64,000 nucleotides of DNA from an uncultured Christensenella sp. (GCA_910577555.1 CAJTLF010000002.1:1-64000); one strand, 5' to 3'; positions 32,954 to 42,197 are shown, counted from the first letter of the stretch. Numbers and translations are program-made. Notes: generated by a model from the sequence alone, not told the origin.

Positions 32954-32982
32954 ATTCTATTAAATTATAGAGCTTTTGTCAA
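32954..32982 (-). promoter_or_regulatory. Promoter of the tRNA operon
   Basis: On the minus strand TTGACA (32977-32982), a 17-nt spacer and TAGAAT (32954-32959). It is divergent from the tilS promoter. Confidence 0.8.
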
Positions 32983-33019
32983 CCGTTTTTGGGGGTTTTA
33001 AAAAATTTATTTTAATAAC

Positions 33020-33049
33020 TTGCAAACCGCGTAAACAATATGTTATAAT
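33020..33049 (+). promoter_or_regulatory. tilS promoter, probably giving a leaderless message
   Basis: TTGCAA (33020-33025), 18 nt, TATAAT (33044-33049). The ATG at 33057 is 7 nt beyond, with no ribosome-binding site. Confidence 0.65.
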
Positions 33050-33056
33050 AACTCCT

Positions 33057-34379
33057 ATGAAACCCGAGCTTGAAAAGTATGCGGGTATGCGAATATGCGT
33101 AGCCCTGTCAGGCGGCAGAGACTCTATGGCACTTGCGCATTACCTTCTTGCGCATGCCGAGAAATTTAATATAACTCTTTCCGCTCTCAATTGCGACCAC
33201 GGCATTCGCGGCGAGCAGTCCCGAAAAGACAGTGCTTTCGTAAAAAAATGGTGCGAAGACAACGGCTTGAGATTATATTCTTACGTTCGCACGGACGGCA
33301 CTTCAAAAGACGAGCTTTCCGCCCGTCGCTGGCGTTTGAGCTGTTATGCCGATGCGTATGCGAGTATGCGCTCCGACGGTACGCCCGAATCGGCTTGCGC
33401 AATAGCCACGGCTCACCACGCGGACGACGTTGCCGAAACGGTACTTTTCAATATCTCCCGCGGAAGCGGAACTGCGGGCGCGGCAGGCATACGCGACGCG
33501 GTAATAAACGGCGTGAATATTATCCGTCCGTTGCTCTCTTGCGGTCGCGTTGAAATAGACGAATACGTGCGCGCAAACGGCGTGCCGTTCGTGGACGACG
33601 ACACCAATTTTTCCACCGACTATACGCGCAACGCGATAAGACTTACCGTCTTGCCGCAGCTTGAAAAAGCAGTTTCGGGCGCGGCTGAAAATATTTGCCG
33701 CTTTTCCCGTCTCGTCGCCGAAGACGAAGATTTTTTCAACGCTTTGATTATCGGGCGCAAGATAGTAACTTCGCTTTACGGCTTTCCGTTTATAGTTATT
33801 TGCAAAGAGCGTCCGCTCTTCAAACGCGCGGCGTTAAAGATAATAAAGGGGTACGGCAAAACCGATTATTCCAACGAAATTTTGGAAAGGCTGTACGGTT
33901 TACAGTTCAACGAAAACGGCAAAATTTTCAACTTTTTAGGGCTTACGGCTTGCAAGACGGACGGCGGTTTAATCGTAAGTCCGCAAAGCGACGGAAAGGT
34001 GACGGCGGAAATCCCGCTTTGTGACTTTTTATGCGGTAAAAGGGATATATTCGCGGGTCAACCGCTCGTTATCACGACGCAAACAACCGGTCAAACAGCA
34101 ACTAATTCAAATTATAAAACTTTGAAATTCTCCGTCGACGCAATTCCCGAAAACGCTGTCGTAAGAAATATGAAGGCTGGCGACAGGTTCGAAAAATTCG
34201 GCGGCGGAACTAAAAATTTAGGCGACTATTTTACAGATAAAAAGATACCGAAATCAATACGCGGGGCAATCCCGCTTATAGCCGGCGGCAATGAAATTCT
34301 CGCAGTATGCGGAATTGAAATTTCGGATAAAATAAAAGTAACGCAAAAAACCGAAAAAATCGGTCATATTATTTATTGA
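33057..34379 (+). CDS. tilS: tRNA(Ile)-lysidine synthetase
   Basis: This 440-residue enzyme has the PP-loop ATP-binding motif SGGRDSM (18-24) followed by the conserved NCDHGIRGEQSRKD and ATAHHADDVAETVLFNISRG segments of TilS. It attaches lysine to C34 of tRNA-Ile(CAT) so that it reads AUA. The C-terminal substrate-binding domain is present (RNMKAGDRFEKFGG, then KIPKSIR). The ATG at 33057 is chosen because the -10 box ends 7 nt earlier; frame extension upstream is promoter DNA. hpt follows, the common tilS-hpt order. Confidence 0.95.
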   Translation: MKPELEKYAGMRICVALSGGRDSMALAHYLLAHAEKFNITLSALNCDHGIRGEQSRKDSAFVKKWCEDNGLRLYSYVRTDGTSKDELSARRWRLSCYADAYASMRSDGTPESACAIATAHHADDVAETVLFNISRGSGTAGAAGIRDAVINGVNIIRPLLSCGRVEIDEYVRANGVPFVDDDTNFSTDYTRNAIRLTVLPQLEKAVSGAAENICRFSRLVAEDEDFFNALIIGRKIVTSLYGFPFIVICKERPLFKRAALKIIKGYGKTDYSNEILERLYGLQFNENGKIFNFLGLTACKTDGGLIVSPQSDGKVTAEIPLCDFLCGKRDIFAGQPLVITTQTTGQTATNSNYKTLKFSVDAIPENAVVRNMKAGDRFEKFGGGTKNLGDYFTDKKIPKSIRGAIPLIAGGNEILAVCGIEISDKIKVTQKTEKIGHIIY

Positions 34380-34404
34380 AATCATTTTACTAAGGAGAAA
34401 ATTT

Positions 34405-34950
34405 ATGTCTATCCATCCCGATTGCGAACGCGTCATGCTCACCGAAGAACAGTTGCGCGCAAGAGTAAAGGAAATTGCGCTCGCAGTAGACGAAGAGTAC
34501 GCGGGCAAGCGTCCGCTCGTAGTAGGTATTTTAAAGGGCAGTATAATCTTTTACGCAGATTTTATCCGTTTTCTGTCAATGCCCGTCGAGCTTGATTTTA
34601 TGGCTGTTTCCAGCTACGGCTCGGGCGCAGTATCGTCAGGCAAGCTCAATATAAAAAAGGATTTGGACAGAGACGTAAAAGGTCGCGACGTAATTATAGT
34701 AGAAGACATAATCGACAGCGGTTTTACGTTAGCCAATCTCAAAGCGTTGCTTTACGAACGGGGCGCGGCGTCGGTAAAAATAGTAACTCTTTTAAACAAA
34801 GCGGAACGGCGCGAGTACGAAGTAGCTCCCGATTACAACTGTTTCGATATAGAAAACGAGTTCGTAATAGGCTACGGACTCGACTATGACGAACAGTACC
34901 GTCATCTGCCCTACATAGGAATTTTAAAGCGTAGCGTATACGAAAAATAA
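34405..34950 (+). CDS. hpt: Hypoxanthine phosphoribosyltransferase
   Basis: This 181-residue protein has the PRPP-binding loop VEDIIDSGFTL (about 93-103) and the GILKGSIIFYADF region, typical of type I phosphoribosyltransferases for hypoxanthine and guanine in purine salvage. Length is normal. An AAGGAG ribosome-binding site precedes the ATG at 34405, 25 nt after tilS, so the two are an operon. Confidence 0.95.
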   Translation: MSIHPDCERVMLTEEQLRARVKEIALAVDEEYAGKRPLVVGILKGSIIFYADFIRFLSMPVELDFMAVSSYGSGAVSSGKLNIKKDLDRDVKGRDVIIVEDIIDSGFTLANLKALLYERGAASVKIVTLLNKAERREYEVAPDYNCFDIENEFVIGYGLDYDEQYRHLPYIGILKRSVYEK

Positions 34951-34968
34951 ACGACAGGAGAAAAAAAA

Positions 34969-36234
34969 GTGGAAGAAAACAACGGAACGACCTTAGGCGA
35001 TATTTTAAAACCCATATTGAAAGTCAAATGGCTGGTATTGATAATCACGGCTGTAATAACTCTCGTGGGTACGCTTATAATTAATTTTGCATATAACCCC
35101 ACCGATACCTATTATTCGATGGATTTCAGCTTGCTTTTGCCCGAAGACGACGGCAACGTAATTTATACCTATCCCGACGGCAAAAAAATGCACTTTGCCG
35201 ATATAGTCGCGGCGGACGCGCTTGCGGAAGTAAAGCAGTCCGACCCCGATAAATTCAAGGACATCGACGTATCCAAAATAATCGATAAGTCGGCAATAGG
35301 CATAGCCCGCAACGTAACCGTACGCAATTCGGAGAACGCCGTACCGGAAGTAACTTATACCATAACGCTTAAATCCCAGTTCGTCAAGGACTATAACATT
35401 GCAAGACAGTATTTAACCGAGCTTGCCAGCCGTCCCATCAAATATCTTTCTTCGCTCGAAACCAACCATTTCGTCTATTACGACCTTTCCGAAAAAGCGG
35501 ACGACTACGAAAGCGAACTCGAACTTCTGGAATCCCAGCTTGATTACGTAATCAGTGAATTTGAAAAACTTTCCGAAACTTACGGCGAAAACTTCAAGGC
35601 AGACGGGAAATCCATCACTGCTCACTTAAACGAGATTATCGCGTACAAGGATAAAGACAGATTGGGCAGTCTTGCCATAAAGGTAAGGGAAGAAGGCATA
35701 TTAAAGAACGAGAGCGTCATCTCCGAATACGAAATGAAATTGAAAGACCTTACCAAACAGCGCGATTTGGCTCAGGCAACTCTCGACAATCTTCTTTCTA
35801 CGGGTAGCTCGTCGCAGGGCAACGTAATTTACGTTGATGCAACCGTTATCAAACAGCAGTCCGATTTGGTTGAAAGTCTTAACCAGCAGATTGAAACGGT
35901 CAACAAATATATCACGGGCAAAAACGTGGATTCCACCTTTGAAACCAGATATATAAAGACCGAGCGCGATATAATAAAGGCATATACCGAAACTTTAAAA
36001 TCGGTTGCGTCCGAAGCGTACGTCAAATCTTCCGCCGTAACCTTCCTTAGCGTAAACGCCGTAGTAAGGGAAGGCGGCATAAGCCTTGTGATAAGTATCC
36101 TGATAAGTCTCTTCGTCGGCGTCGTAATCTCGTTAATCGCGGGATATGTCACGGGCAAAGTTATATTAAACAAAAAGGAACAGTCAATTGCGGACGTTGT
36201 AACCGAGCCCGCACCCCAGACTGATAAAGAGTAA
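34969..36234 (+). CDS. Wzz-like chain-length determinant family membrane protein
   Basis: This 421-residue protein has one N-terminal membrane helix (about 21-42, KWLVLIITAVITLVGTLIIN), a long extracellular coiled part with heptad-like segments (about 165-340) and a C-terminal helix (about 365-393, SLVISILISLFVGVVISLI). This two-helix layout is that of Wzz/CapA polysaccharide copolymerases. No polysaccharide genes are adjacent, so the partner is unknown. Start is GTG at 34969 with AGGAG. It probably shares an operon with hpt and bioY (4-nt gap). Confidence 0.65.
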   Translation: MEENNGTTLGDILKPILKVKWLVLIITAVITLVGTLIINFAYNPTDTYYSMDFSLLLPEDDGNVIYTYPDGKKMHFADIVAADALAEVKQSDPDKFKDIDVSKIIDKSAIGIARNVTVRNSENAVPEVTYTITLKSQFVKDYNIARQYLTELASRPIKYLSSLETNHFVYYDLSEKADDYESELELLESQLDYVISEFEKLSETYGENFKADGKSITAHLNEIIAYKDKDRLGSLAIKVREEGILKNESVISEYEMKLKDLTKQRDLAQATLDNLLSTGSSSQGNVIYVDATVIKQQSDLVESLNQQIETVNKYITGKNVDSTFETRYIKTERDIIKAYTETLKSVASEAYVKSSAVTFLSVNAVVREGGISLVISILISLFVGVVISLIAGYVTGKVILNKKEQSIADVVTEPAPQTDKE

Positions 36235-36238
36235 GAAA

Positions 36239-36817
36239 ATGAAAAAAGTCAACGGCAAAATGCTTGCGGTAGATATAGCCGAATGCGCGATTTTCGCCGC
36301 GCTCATGGTGGCGGGAGCGTATATTTCCATTCCCGTTCCGCCGCCCTTGGTCCCGCTCACCTTTCAAACGGTAATAGCCGTTCTCGCGGGCTTGTTGCTC
36401 GGCGCGAAAAAGGGCGTTATAAGCATGGCTATCTACTGCTTTATGGGTCTTATCGGTATACCCGTATTTTCTGCGGGCGGCGGCTTGTTTTACGTATTAA
36501 AACCGTCGTTCGGCTATATTATCGGCTTTATATTCAGCGCGTTCACGGCCGGCATTATCTCCGGCAGAAAAGGTCTGCCGTTCTGGCGCTATCTCGTCGG
36601 CGCGCTCGCCGCTTTTCTCGTCGATTACGCGGTGGGCATACCGTACTGCATCGTCGCGGCTCACCTGAACGGCGTGTCCGATTTGGTAAAAATACTTATA
36701 ACGGGCAATCTCATATTTATGCCCAAAGACGCGGTGCTTTGCTCGCTCGCCGCAATACTTGCCTGGCGGGTGTTGCCATACATAGACAGGGGCAGGGCAA
36801 AAATCAAACAAAAATAA
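36239..36817 (+). CDS. bioY: Biotin transporter BioY (ECF S component)
   Basis: This 192-residue membrane protein has about six hydrophobic helices and BioY signatures: IPVPPPLVPLTFQTVIAVLA, LLLGAKKGVISMAIYC, LKPSFGYIIGF. It binds biotin at the membrane for the energy-coupling factor transporter; no EcfA/EcfT genes are in the window, so a shared ECF module is implied. Start ATG 36239 lies 4 nt after the Wzz-like gene with weak ribosome-binding site. Confidence 0.92.
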   Translation: MKKVNGKMLAVDIAECAIFAALMVAGAYISIPVPPPLVPLTFQTVIAVLAGLLLGAKKGVISMAIYCFMGLIGIPVFSAGGGLFYVLKPSFGYIIGFIFSAFTAGIISGRKGLPFWRYLVGALAAFLVDYAVGIPYCIVAAHLNGVSDLVKILITGNLIFMPKDAVLCSLAAILAWRVLPYIDRGRAKIKQK

Positions 36818-36854
36818 TTGAAAAAGCCGCGGCACGGTTTTTAAAAAAACGGCA

Positions 36855-36860
36855 TATAAT
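36855..36860 (+). promoter_or_regulatory. -10 box of alr, 5 nt before the ATG
   Basis: TATAAT (36855-36860) is followed by the alr ATG at 36866. No clear -35 or ribosome-binding site is visible, so a leaderless message or extra translation from upstream transcripts is possible. Confidence 0.4.
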
Positions 36861-36865
36861 CAAGT

Positions 36866-37849
36866 ATGCAAAAAACTCTGTCGGTAATCAATTTACGCGC
36901 AATACGCGCTAACGCGGAAAAAATCCGCCGCGGTTTAAACGGAAAAAAGTTCTTCGCCGTAGTCAAAGCCGACGCTTACGGACACGGCGCGGAAGCGGTC
37001 TCCCGCAGTATTGAAGATTTAGCAGACGGCTTTTGCGTGGCGCTGGCGGAAGAAGGCGCGGCGTTGAGAATTGCGGGCATTTCCAAACCCATTCTTGTAT
37101 TCACGCCGCCGCTCGACGGTTACGACGTTGCGCGAATAGCTCATTATAATCTTACCGCCACGGTAAATTGCTTAAAAACCGCAAAGCTTCTCGGCGGCTT
37201 GCCGTGCCATATAAAAGTAAACACGGGTATGAACCGCTCGGGTTGCAACCTTGACGAGCTTCCCGCAATTCTGAAAGCGTTGCCGCCTGAAAGCGTAACG
37301 GGCATATATTCGCATATGTACGCCCCCGAAAACGACGCGGCTTGCGCAAGACAGTTATATCTTTTCGGGCTTGCGGAAAAGCTTGCAAAGTCCCGAAACG
37401 ACGGAATATGCGCCCACCTTTCCGCCAGCGGCGGTTTTTTGCGCGGCGGCGCGTATCTAAAGGACGGGGTGCGTTGCGGAATACTTCTCTACGGCTATGC
37501 GCCGTCGGGTTTTTCCCGTAAGGGCTATATCCCCGCTATGAAGATTTACGCCCGCAAAACCCAGATTACCCGCTTTATAGGCGGCGGCGTGGGCTATAAC
37601 TCCGCCGATAAAAATTACGGCAAAATAGGCGTGTACCGTCTCGGCTATGCAGACGGTTTTTTTCGCGGCGTACCGCTCGGCGAAAAGACGCTGTGTATGG
37701 ATGCGTTTTTGCGCGACGAAAAGCTCGGCGGCAACGACTTACTGTGCGTTATGGACGACGCGGACGCGTACGCGTCGCGGGCAGGCACTATTTCTTACGA
37801 AGTGTTGACTTCGGTAACACAACGCTCGGAGTGCGTATATGAAAGCTGA
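36866..37849 (+). CDS. alr: Alanine racemase
   Basis: This 327-residue enzyme has the PLP-binding lysine in VVKADAYGHG (Lys34), the MNRSGC segment, the C-terminal catalytic tyrosine region GGGVGYNSAD and the RLGYADGFFRG motif. It supplies D-alanine for peptidoglycan. The protein is 30-50 residues shorter than most Alr proteins, mainly at the C-terminus. It overlaps the next gene by 11 nt and begins a dense operon. Confidence 0.92.
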   Translation: MQKTLSVINLRAIRANAEKIRRGLNGKKFFAVVKADAYGHGAEAVSRSIEDLADGFCVALAEEGAALRIAGISKPILVFTPPLDGYDVARIAHYNLTATVNCLKTAKLLGGLPCHIKVNTGMNRSGCNLDELPAILKALPPESVTGIYSHMYAPENDAACARQLYLFGLAEKLAKSRNDGICAHLSASGGFLRGGAYLKDGVRCGILLYGYAPSGFSRKGYIPAMKIYARKTQITRFIGGGVGYNSADKNYGKIGVYRLGYADGFFRGVPLGEKTLCMDAFLRDEKLGGNDLLCVMDDADAYASRAGTISYEVLTSVTQRSECVYES

Positions 37850-38375
37850 ACTTCGGAAAAAACTGAAAATAGTCCGTGCAGACTTTCAGGGTAATAAACG
37901 GCGTGACGCCGATGAAAAAATCGCACGGGTATTCTCGGAAAACTTTTTTGGGTTTAAAAGCTTTTTTATTTACAACTCCTTCGGTTCGGAAGCGGACACG
38001 TCAAAAATTATAAAAAATCTGCTTGCCGCAGGTAAAACGGTCTGTCTGCCGCGCGTTTGCGGCAACGATATAATTCCCGTGCCATACGGCAAAACGGAAA
38101 AGGGCGCGTTCGGCGTGGAAGAGCCGGTCGGTAAGCCGTATTCGGGCGAAACCGAAGTTACGGTAATTCCCCTGTTGGCGGTAAACCCGCAGGGCTACAG
38201 AACGGGCTACGGCAGGGGTTATTACGACGGCTATCTAAAGACGGCTCGCACGCTAAGGGTGGGGCTGGGCTACTCGTTCCAGCTTGAAAATTTCACTCCC
38301 GACGAATGGGACGAGCCTTTGGATTGCTTCGTGTGTGAAAAGGGTATAACTTATTTCAGTGACAGATTGCGTTAA
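37839..38375 (+). CDS. 5-formyltetrahydrofolate cyclo-ligase
   Basis: This 178-residue protein carries the family signature GYRTGYGRGYYDGYL (about 125-140) that binds folate and ATP, and PRVCGNDIIPV. It converts 5-formyl-THF to 5,10-methenyl-THF in one-carbon metabolism. It starts inside the end of alr and is followed after 12 nt by rsmD. Confidence 0.93.
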   Translation: MKAELRKKLKIVRADFQGNKRRDADEKIARVFSENFFGFKSFFIYNSFGSEADTSKIIKNLLAAGKTVCLPRVCGNDIIPVPYGKTEKGAFGVEEPVGKPYSGETEVTVIPLLAVNPQGYRTGYGRGYYDGYLKTARTLRVGLGYSFQLENFTPDEWDEPLDCFVCEKGITYFSDRLR

Positions 38376-38387
38376 GGTAACGGTAAA

Positions 38388-38921
38388 ATGCGTATAATCA
38401 GCGGAAAATACAGGGGTATGAAGCTCGCCGAATTTTCGGGCTCGGAAATCCGACCCACGGCGGACAGGGTAAAGGAAAGTCTTTTTAATATTCTGTACGG
38501 AAAATTTGCGGGCGCGCGCGTACTCGACTTGTTCTGCGGCAGTGGGAATCTGGGCATAGAAAGCCTGTCCCGCGGCGCACATAGCGTTCATTTCAACGAC
38601 TTGTCGCCACGGAGCGTAGCCGTTCTGCGCGGCAATCTCGATAAATTAAAGGCGGAAAATTTCACCGTAACCAATCTCGACTATTCTGCTTGCCTTGCAA
38701 GGGTAAAGGGCTTCGATATAATATTTATAGACCCGCCTTACGCGTCGGAAGCGGGCGTACGCGCCCTTGAAATTATAGGCGCAAACTCTCTGTTGAACGA
38801 AGGCGGCGTAGCAGTTTACGAGCGTGATATCCCCTTTCGGGGCGAAATCGTCGGGCTTGAAAAGTATGACGAACGCAGGTACGGCAAAACTTATCTCACT
38901 TTTTTCAGGGTGTCATTATGA
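38388..38921 (+). CDS. rsmD: 16S rRNA m2G966 methyltransferase
   Basis: This 177-residue protein has N-terminal RIISGKYRGMKLAE, a SAM-binding motif LDLFCGSGNLGIESLSRGA and the catalytic IFIDPPYA (about 108). RsmD methylates the exocyclic amine of G966 in 16S rRNA. It overlaps coaD by 4 nt, a typical rsmD-coaD pair in Firmicutes. Confidence 0.94.
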   Translation: MRIISGKYRGMKLAEFSGSEIRPTADRVKESLFNILYGKFAGARVLDLFCGSGNLGIESLSRGAHSVHFNDLSPRSVAVLRGNLDKLKAENFTVTNLDYSACLARVKGFDIIFIDPPYASEAGVRALEIIGANSLLNEGGVAVYERDIPFRGEIVGLEKYDERRYGKTYLTFFRVSL

Positions 38922-39400
38922 AAAAATGCGTCTTTGCAGGCACTTTCGACCCGCCCACCAAGGGACATACGGAAGTAATAGAAAAGTGCCTTAAAATTTT
39001 CGACGAAGTGGTCGTCGCGGTTATGGTAAATCCGGACAAGCGACCGCTCATCTCCGCAGAACAGCGTCAAAGCCTTTTGAAAAAACTTTATAAAACCCGA
39101 CCGCAGGTAAAGGTAAGAACCTTTCACGGCGTCGCGGCTGATTTATTAAGGGAAGAAAATACCCCGTTCTACGTGCGCGGCGTGCGCAATACCGTCGATT
39201 TCGAGTACGAAAATCAGGACAGATTCGCAAGCAAAAAACTGTACGGGGATATGATTACAATCTATATTCCCGCCGAGCAGGAAAGCATGCACGTAAGCTC
39301 GTCCGCCGTCAAAACGTGCGTAAAGTTCGGCAAAGATTTCGCCGACTACGTACCCGTGGAAATACTTGAAGATTTGAAGAAAATTCTGGAGAAAAAGTAA
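38918..39400 (+). CDS. coaD: Phosphopantetheine adenylyltransferase
   Basis: This 160-residue protein has the nucleotidyltransferase motif GTFDPPTKGHTEVI (GSFDPxTxGH type), then YVRGVRNTVDFEYENQ and STS-like SMHVSSSAVK. It makes dephospho-CoA from ATP and phosphopantetheine. It overlaps rsmD by 4 nt and the DAHP synthase gene by 1 nt. Confidence 0.94.
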   Translation: MKKCVFAGTFDPPTKGHTEVIEKCLKIFDEVVVAVMVNPDKRPLISAEQRQSLLKKLYKTRPQVKVRTFHGVAADLLREENTPFYVRGVRNTVDFEYENQDRFASKKLYGDMITIYIPAEQESMHVSSSAVKTCVKFGKDFADYVPVEILEDLKKILEKK

Positions 39401-40422
39401 TGTTTGAAAAACAGATAAAAATACCCCCGCACGCGGAAATAATAGAAAAAACGCCCCTGCCCGCAAGCCTTAAAGCTATAAAGGCAGAGCGCGACAAGCT
39501 TATATCGGACGTAATCACGGGCAAAAGCGATAAGCTTTTAGTAATAGTCGGACCGTGTTCGGCACACGATTGCAAGCCCGTTTTAAATTACGTGGAAAAG
39601 CTCGGCAAGCTCAACGAAAGGGTAAAGGACAAGCTCGTCATAGTTCCCCGCCTTTACACCAATAAACCCCGCACCAGGGGCGTCGGTTATAAAGGTATGT
39701 TTTCCCAGCCCGACCCCACTAAGTCTGAAGATATTTTAAAGGGTATTTACGCCATTCGCGACCTCAATATCCGTGCAATAGAGTGTAGCGGCTTAACCGC
39801 CGCGGACGAAATGCTCTACCCCGAAAACATTCACTACGTGGAAGATTTACTCTCTTACGTAGCGGTCGGCGCGCGCTCGTGCGAGAACCAGATGCACAGG
39901 TTGGTCGCCAGCGGCGTAGACGTACCCGTCGGTGTAAAAAACCCTATGAGCGGCTCGGTACTCGTATTGTTGAACTCGGTGTACGCGGCTCAGAGCGGTC
40001 AGGTTTTCAAGCTTAACGGCTGGCAGGTCAAAACGCAGGGCAACCCGCTGGCGCACTGCATACTTCGCGGCGCGGTAGACGGCTACGGCAACGACATTCC
40101 CAACTTCCATTACGAAACGGTAATGCAGGTGGCGGAAGGCTATTCGAGAGCGGGCATAAAAAATCCTGCCGTCATAGTGGACGCAAACCACTCCAACAGC
40201 GGCAAGAAATTCAGACAGCAGATAAGAATTTGCGAAGAAGTAATGCAAAACCGCAAATACGACGGAGATTTCAAAAAAATCGTAAAGGGCTTTATGATAG
40301 AAAGCTTTCTGGAAGAAGGCAACCAGTCCGAAGATAAGGTTTTCGGCAAGTCGATAACCGACCCCTGTCTCGGTTGGGCGGACACCGAAAGATTGCTTTT
40401 GGACGTTGCGGAGAAAGTATAA
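39400..40422 (+). CDS. aroF: DAHP synthase (3-deoxy-7-phosphoheptulonate synthase, type I)
   Basis: This 340-residue enzyme has the AroF/G/H-type motifs IVGPCSAHD (49-57), YTNKPRTRGVGYKG and IVDANHSNSGKK. It condenses phosphoenolpyruvate and erythrose-4-phosphate as the first step of aromatic amino acid synthesis. Its stop overlaps the ATG of pheA (TAATG), linking it with phenylalanine synthesis, so feedback by phenylalanine is plausible but not shown by sequence. Confidence 0.93.
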   Translation: MFEKQIKIPPHAEIIEKTPLPASLKAIKAERDKLISDVITGKSDKLLVIVGPCSAHDCKPVLNYVEKLGKLNERVKDKLVIVPRLYTNKPRTRGVGYKGMFSQPDPTKSEDILKGIYAIRDLNIRAIECSGLTAADEMLYPENIHYVEDLLSYVAVGARSCENQMHRLVASGVDVPVGVKNPMSGSVLVLLNSVYAAQSGQVFKLNGWQVKTQGNPLAHCILRGAVDGYGNDIPNFHYETVMQVAEGYSRAGIKNPAVIVDANHSNSGKKFRQQIRICEEVMQNRKYDGDFKKIVKGFMIESFLEEGNQSEDKVFGKSITDPCLGWADTERLLLDVAEKV

Positions 40423-41234
40423 TGGAGCGGGTAGCCTATCTGGGACCGCAAGGCAGTTATTCGGAGCTTGCCGCGGCAAAGTTCCGTAAAGACGGAAAAT
40501 TAATCGCCTGCCCGTCCTTCCGCGCGGCGGTAGAGCTGTTGAAAAAGGGCGACTGCGATTACGCGGCTCTGCCCATAGAAAACAGTCTTAACGGCGCGGT
40601 GCTTGCAAATATAGATTTATTGCAGAGCACGCAGGGCGTCTTTGCCTGCGAACACGCGCGTGTAATGCTCGACCACCGTCTTGCAACTTTAAACGGAGCA
40701 AAAACCGACGGTATTTCGCGCATATATTCGCATGAACAGCCGTTGGCGCAGTGCGCGGACTATCTCTATAAAAACTTCCCGCAAGCGCAGTTAATCGCCG
40801 CGCCGTCCACCGCGGCAAGCTTAAACGCCGTAAAATCCGAGTCGGACGCGGCTATCGTGGGCGCGCACGTAAAGCGGGACGGCATAACGCTTTCCCCCCG
40901 CAATATAGCAGACTTTCCGCACAATTTCACCGAGTTTCTGCTCGTGCGCCGCGGCTCTGCGGACGAAAGGGCAAAAACCGATAAAATCTTTTTTTCAGTC
41001 ACCTGCCGCCATAAATCGGGCGCGCTTCTGGATATTCTCGAACCCATGCGCGCGGGCGGGCTCAATATGACCAAAATCCAGTCCCGTCCCATAAAGGGCA
41101 GTAGCGGCGAATACCGCTTTTTCATAGAAGCCGAAGGCGACTACGCCGATAATTCCGTACGCGCGGTTTTAAACGGAATAGAGAAAATTTCCCTTTCGTT
41201 AAAGCTTATAGGCGCGTACAAATCAGGCGATTAA
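40422..41234 (+). CDS. pheA: Prephenate dehydratase
   Basis: This 270-residue protein has the dehydratase domain from LGPQGSYSELAAAKF, with IENSLNGAV and SHEQPLAQC, and a C-terminal ACT domain (SGALLDILEPMRAGGLNMTK). It converts prephenate to phenylpyruvate. Oddities: the usual catalytic TRF motif reads TEF (NFTEFLL), and the regulatory ESRP motif reads QSRP. ATG 40422 overlaps the aroF stop by 1 nt. It converges with the next minus-strand gene, overlapping its end by 12 nt. Confidence 0.92.
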   Translation: MERVAYLGPQGSYSELAAAKFRKDGKLIACPSFRAAVELLKKGDCDYAALPIENSLNGAVLANIDLLQSTQGVFACEHARVMLDHRLATLNGAKTDGISRIYSHEQPLAQCADYLYKNFPQAQLIAAPSTAASLNAVKSESDAAIVGAHVKRDGITLSPRNIADFPHNFTEFLLVRRGSADERAKTDKIFFSVTCRHKSGALLDILEPMRAGGLNMTKIQSRPIKGSSGEYRFFIEAEGDYADNSVRAVLNGIEKISLSLKLIGAYKSGD

Positions 41235-42164
41235 TAGCAGTAAACCAAAGCATATTACCGCCTGAATGAACTTGACCCCGATAAATTTCAGCGGCTTTAC
41301 ACCGACCTTCGTAAGGTAAGCAAGCTGTTGCAAAAGTATGGAAAGCCCGCCGAAGGTGAAAGAAAATCCCGCAAACGCGGCGGGAAGCTTACCGCCTATA
41401 GCGGCAAGCTCGCGGCAGCCCGTAGTCGTCTCTACAAGCCCCATACATATCGCGGAAGAAGTTTGTCCGTCAAGAAACAGATTAAAAAACTTTTCAAGCG
41501 GGTAAAACAGATTAAAGTCGGCGCAAAAGGTTGCCACAACGTAAAAGAACGCAATAAACCCGCCCGCAACGCAAACCGCTATAACCGAGCCGTAAAACGC
41601 GTTGTACAGCGCGTTGCCGTCGGGCGCGGTCCGCCGCGTTCCCGTTTTGTTGCCGTCTTTGGAAAAAAGAGCGATTATTACAGAAACTACGGTAACGGCG
41701 AACACGTGCGCGACAAGCATCTTAATTCCGAGCAGCTTATCCCCGAACATTTTAAAGCCCACGCTGCCTATAATAAACAGCGGGCCCGAAGTCGAGCAAA
41801 GGTAAGCCACCTTCGCACAGTCGCGCTTTGCAATCGCGCCGTTTTCGTAAAACTCGCTCACGACTTTACTCCCCGCGGGATATCCCGAACACACGGCAAG
41901 CGCGAAGCACGCCGCCGCGGCGGGCGGGAATTTCAGCTTTCCCGCAACCCGTCTCAGCGGCAGAACGGCTTTTTCGGCAATTCCCGTCTTTACGAACAGC
42001 ATAGTAATTACCATAAAAGGGAATAAAGACGGCAAAACGCACTCCGCCCACATTGCAAACCCCTGAAAGCAACGGTTTACGTACCGTTCGGGATAAATTA
42101 TAATTGCGGCGGCGAACGCAAGCAACGCCATACTTAACAGCGCGTAGCTTATTTTTTTCTTCAT
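41223..42164 (-). CDS. YlbJ-like sporulation integral membrane protein
   Basis: This 313-residue membrane protein has about eight helices and the segments LPSLFPFMVITMLFVKTG, CSGYPAGSKVVSEFYENG and CSTSGPLFIIGSVGFKMFG, which match YlbJ-type (nucleoside-recognition/gate domain) sporulation proteins. YlbJ is needed for spore cortex formation in Bacillus; the transported compound is unknown. It is divergent from the patatin gene with only 33 nt between starts. Confidence 0.8.
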   Translation of the reverse strand: MKKKISYALLSMALLAFAAAIIIYPERYVNRCFQGFAMWAECVLPSLFPFMVITMLFVKTGIAEKAVLPLRRVAGKLKFPPAAAACFALAVCSGYPAGSKVVSEFYENGAIAKRDCAKVAYLCSTSGPLFIIGSVGFKMFGDKLLGIKMLVAHVFAVTVVSVIIALFSKDGNKTGTRRTAPDGNALYNAFYGSVIAVCVAGGFIAFFYVVATFCADFNLFYPLEKFFNLFLDGQTSSAICMGLVETTTGCRELAAIGGKLPAAFAGFSFTFGGLSILLQQLAYLTKVGVKPLKFIGVKFIQAVICFGLLLLIA

Positions 42165-42197
42165 TATAATTAACGATATTTATTTAAAGGTGTATTT

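Noticed and set aside
36283..36912. Long second-frame ORF over bioY, and similar long frames at 41328-42026 and 49249-49872
   Set aside because: Shadow frames created by GC-rich codon bias; the real genes have clear family motifs.
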